Below are positions 5,709 to 7,360 of a stretch of DNA of 7,360 bases, one piece after another. The first letter of the stretch is position 1; each line of letters begins with the position of its first letter. The notes under the pieces were generated by a model that did no database searches, was not told the origin of the DNA, and saw only the letters and a program-made list of their open reading frames with translations. The position numbers and the translations under genes are program-made. This stretch comes from Clostridiales bacterium DTU092 (lineage in GTDB: Bacteria > Bacillota > Clostridia > Caldicoprobacterales > Caldicoprobacteraceae): contig LFTM01000090.1 of NCBI GenBank assembly GCA_001513505.1, positions 1-7,360 of the forward strand, in the 5' to 3' direction.

Positions 5709-6974
5709 TTAACCTATTGGTTTGGCATTGGCAAGCAAATACCTCTCTGCCTCTGCGCACCACAGCCCATTATTAGCCTCAACAATTTCAGCCAGTTTGG
5801 CAAACATCGGATCATTTTTACCTAATTCCTTAAAATCGGCAATCGGCGTAAGATCTAATTCAATGTTTGTATATATGAGCTTCTTGCCACCGGGAATTTT
5901 GGGCAGATTCAATGTTGTATCCACCACACTGTTAAGGCCGCCGATATGGGTAATCATAGAGGCTGGGTTTATACGGCCCTTTTCCATCATTTGAAGAGCC
6001 TCTTTCATATCATCCGTGTTACCACCACTGGTACCCACAAGATGGGTGGATGCATAATGAACATTATAAAAATTGATCCTGGCCGAAAAATTAGGATCTG
6101 TGGGACCGGCAAAGAAGTTGAGACAGCCGTCCCTGCCCAGTATACGGTCCCCAATTTCAACCACGGATTGAACAGGCGCATATACAAACACATCGTCATA
6201 TCCTTTACCATCTGTAAACGAAAGAAGATAATCTTCAATATTATCCATTCCGGCAGTATTAATATATTTCAGCGTAACACCGTTTCGTTTAGCCTCTTCT
6301 TCCGTTAATATCTCACTAGCTCTTTGCAATCGAGCCTGATCAATATCGGTCACCACCAGCAACCTGGGTTTTCTGTCTCCATGTACTGCATAATCAATAG
6401 CTCCCAGACCCATTGGTCCGGCTCCTGCCAGTATTGCCATGTTACCACCGTCTACAATGCCCATTTCATGTACATAACTGCCGGGCTTTGTGTGGTAGTT
6501 GGCATGGAAGGCTCCGATTATACATGACATGGGCTCGGCAAGTGAACCATAGAAAAATGCGTCCCCGCTATAGTCCAGCAGACAATCCATCTCCATCACT
6601 TCATTCGGGATAATTATATGAGTTGCGCTGCCTCCGATATAAGGGTAGGAATACCCGGGCGAATCCAGCCTTCCTTTATAGTTTATCGCAGGTTGTATTG
6701 AAAATTTTTGTCCTGGTTTGAATTTGTGTCTCCATTTTGCCCCGACTTCCAAAATAATGCCGCAAAACTCATGCCCGATAATAACCGGGTTGACATCAAC
6801 ATCATCAGGAACACGCTTGTGATCCTTCCCCTGAATAGCAGCCTTGTATGACGACATACATATACTGTCTGATATAATCCGGGCCAGTATCTCATCTTCC
6901 TCTATCGGGGGCAGTTCAAACTCCTCAAGCCGTAGATCATTTTTGCCATATAAACGCACAGCCTTAGTTTTCAT
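5709..6974 (-). CDS. sorE: L-sorbose-1-phosphate reductase-like zinc dehydrogenase (MDR family)
   Basis: Medium-chain zinc dehydrogenase, predicted to reduce L-sorbose 1-phosphate to D-glucitol 6-phosphate, the substrate of the neighbouring SrlD-like enzyme. It has 421 residues, longer than a typical 340-360 residue alcohol or sorbitol dehydrogenase but near SorE-type proteins (about 410). The N-terminus (MKTKAVRLYG.NDLRLEEFELPPI) and GYSYPYIGG fit my recollection of SorE. Catalytic zinc ligands are visible: Cys39, His68-Glu69 in GHEF, Glu147 in AEPMSC. The four-cysteine structural zinc lobe of classical alcohol dehydrogenases is absent, replaced by 86-118. The Rossmann motif is GAGPMG (184-189) with Asp210 after strand 2, suggesting NAD(H). 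The ATG has AGGAGG 9 nt upstream. It follows a DeoR-type gene by 179 bp on the same strand and converges on the srlD-like gene. The family call is firm; exact substrate is inferred, and related members could act on other ketose phosphates. Confidence 0.85.
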   Translation of the reverse strand: MKTKAVRLYGKNDLRLEEFELPPIEEDEILARIISDSICMSSYKAAIQGKDHKRVPDDVDVNPVIIGHEFCGIILEVGAKWRHKFKPGQKFSIQPAINYKGRLDSPGYSYPYIGGSATHIIIPNEVMEMDCLLDYSGDAFFYGSLAEPMSCIIGAFHANYHTKPGSYVHEMGIVDGGNMAILAGAGPMGLGAIDYAVHGDRKPRLLVVTDIDQARLQRASEILTEEEAKRNGVTLKYINTAGMDNIEDYLLSFTDGKGYDDVFVYAPVQSVVEIGDRILGRDGCLNFFAGPTDPNFSARINFYNVHYASTHLVGTSGGNTDDMKEALQMMEKGRINPASMITHIGGLNSVVDTTLNLPKIPGGKKLIYTNIELDLTPIADFKELGKNDPMFAKLAEIVEANNGLWCAEAERYLLANAKPIG

Positions 6975-7153
6975 AATTCTCAGCCTCCTGTAAATGTCTT
7001 ATTTATATCTTAAGCCCCAGCAGCTTACTGTTTCTTACGCTTTTGCTCCTGATAGTCTCATCCCGTATGTATCCATCATCACCGCAGATATTCTATGATG
7101 GTGCAAGTAAACTACAAGTCCTGCCGGACAGAATATTCATAGTTGTATCATTT
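6975..7153 (-). other. Gap between regulator and sorE-like gene: weak promoter, inverted repeats
   Basis: No gene is supported in these 179 bp. On the minus strand a weak promoter TTGTAG (7117-7112), 16-nt spacer, TAGAAT (7095-7090) could serve the sorE-like gene. A 7-bp inverted repeat CCATCAT (7073-7079) / ATGATGG (7095-7101) overlaps its -10 and start region and may be an operator. A small hairpin GTCC-GGCA-GGAC (7129-7118) and the 8-bp palindrome GAATATTC (7131-7138) follow the regulator stop. Neither has a U-tract, so no intrinsic terminator is evident and read-through from the regulator into sorE is possible. The TGTTAA element of the divergent region is not found here. Confidence 0.35.
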
Positions 7154-7360
7154 TCAGTGTATGATAATCCCCAGTTCCCGGGCAGCCTGCTCTATGCTTT
7201 CCGGCAACTGTTTATCGGTAATTAATATATGAACATCACTCAGCGTGGCAAAAGTAAATGGCATATTCTTATCTATTTTGCTCACATCCATCAATAGGAT
7301 TACTTTTCTGGCTTTCCTTACAACCGCCCGTTTAAGCTCGCATTCATTATAATCACCGCA
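7154..7360 (-). CDS. DeoR-family transcriptional repressor, C-terminal fragment (5' end beyond window)
   Basis: The frame is open from the right edge to a TGA at 7154-7156, giving the last 68 residues of a protein. The pattern ELKRAVVRKARKVILLMDVSKI, then a phenylalanine-containing loop, LSDVHILITDKQLP and a final ELGIIIH, is the typical end of the DeoR C-terminal sensor domain. That domain binds a phosphorylated sugar and resembles ribose-5-phosphate isomerase; the lysine of the D.SK motif is characteristic. The N-terminal helix-turn-helix (about 180 residues of a usual 250) is outside the window, so DNA-binding specificity cannot be judged. Such regulators typically repress adjacent sugar or polyol phosphate genes and are released by a sugar phosphate. 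Here it lies upstream of, and codirectional with, the sorE-like gene, making that gene its most likely target; control of the srlD-like gene and the E2 operon is speculative. Confidence 0.82.
   Translation of the reverse strand, partial: CGDYNECELKRAVVRKARKVILLMDVSKIDKNMPFTFATLSDVHILITDKQLPESIEQAARELGIIIH

Noticed and set aside
5722..6613. Plus-strand frames and short minus-strand frames overlapping the sorE-like gene
   Set aside because: The minus-strand MDR gene has a full set of zinc and cofactor motifs; the others are frame shadows.
7043..7225. 60-codon plus-strand frame and a 15-codon minus-strand frame near 7140
   Set aside because: The first overlaps the DeoR-type coding end in antisense; the second has no ribosome site. 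Neither shows a recognisable motif.

Overview
The window looks like bacterial chromosome from a low-to-moderate-GC Bacillota, probably a clostridial anaerobe. This is an inference from the purine-rich Shine-Dalgarno sites before every gene, sigma-A type promoters (TTGACA/TTGATA, 17-bp spacers), a likely GTG start, AT-rich intergenic DNA and frequent ATA/AGA codons. No tRNA, rRNA, CRISPR array, transposase or phage gene was seen.

Layout. (1) Bases 1-4560, minus strand: a three-gene operon for a 2-oxoacid dehydrogenase multienzyme complex, transcribed E2 (lipoyl acyltransferase), E3 (dihydrolipoamide dehydrogenase), then E1, with 17-23 bp between genes. E1 is a single alpha-beta fusion and runs off the left edge. 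(2) Bases 4561-4859: a divergent control region with a strong promoter on each strand, a perfect 10-bp palindrome inside the E2 promoter spacer, and a cluster of TGTTAA/TTAACA repeats. One copy (AATGTTAATT) recurs in the leader of the opposite gene. (3) Bases 4860-5645, plus strand: a short-chain dehydrogenase closely resembling sorbitol-6-phosphate 2-dehydrogenase (SrlD/SorD). (4) Bases 5656-5685: a bidirectional terminator hairpin between convergent genes. (5) Bases 5709-6974, minus strand: a zinc-type medium-chain dehydrogenase resembling L-sorbose-1-phosphate reductase (SorE). (6) Bases 7154-7360, minus strand: the C-terminal end of a DeoR-family sugar-phosphate-responsive repressor, upstream of the sorE-like gene and in the same direction.

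How the genes may work together. The SorE-like and SrlD-like enzymes form the two-step route L-sorbose 1-phosphate -> D-glucitol 6-phosphate -> D-fructose 6-phosphate, and a DeoR-type repressor is a usual partner for such genes. No transporter or PTS component is visible, so substrate entry must be encoded elsewhere. The dehydrogenase complex shares a control region with the SrlD-like gene. That suggests joint regulation, but the oxoacid or ketol it cleaves cannot be read from the sequence; an acetoin-type substrate and pyruvate are the leading options. All families are known. The less ordinary points are the fused E1 with two insertions, a tandem second E3-binding-like segment in E2, the E2-E3-E1 order, and the linkage of this complex to hexitol/sorbose phosphate genes.
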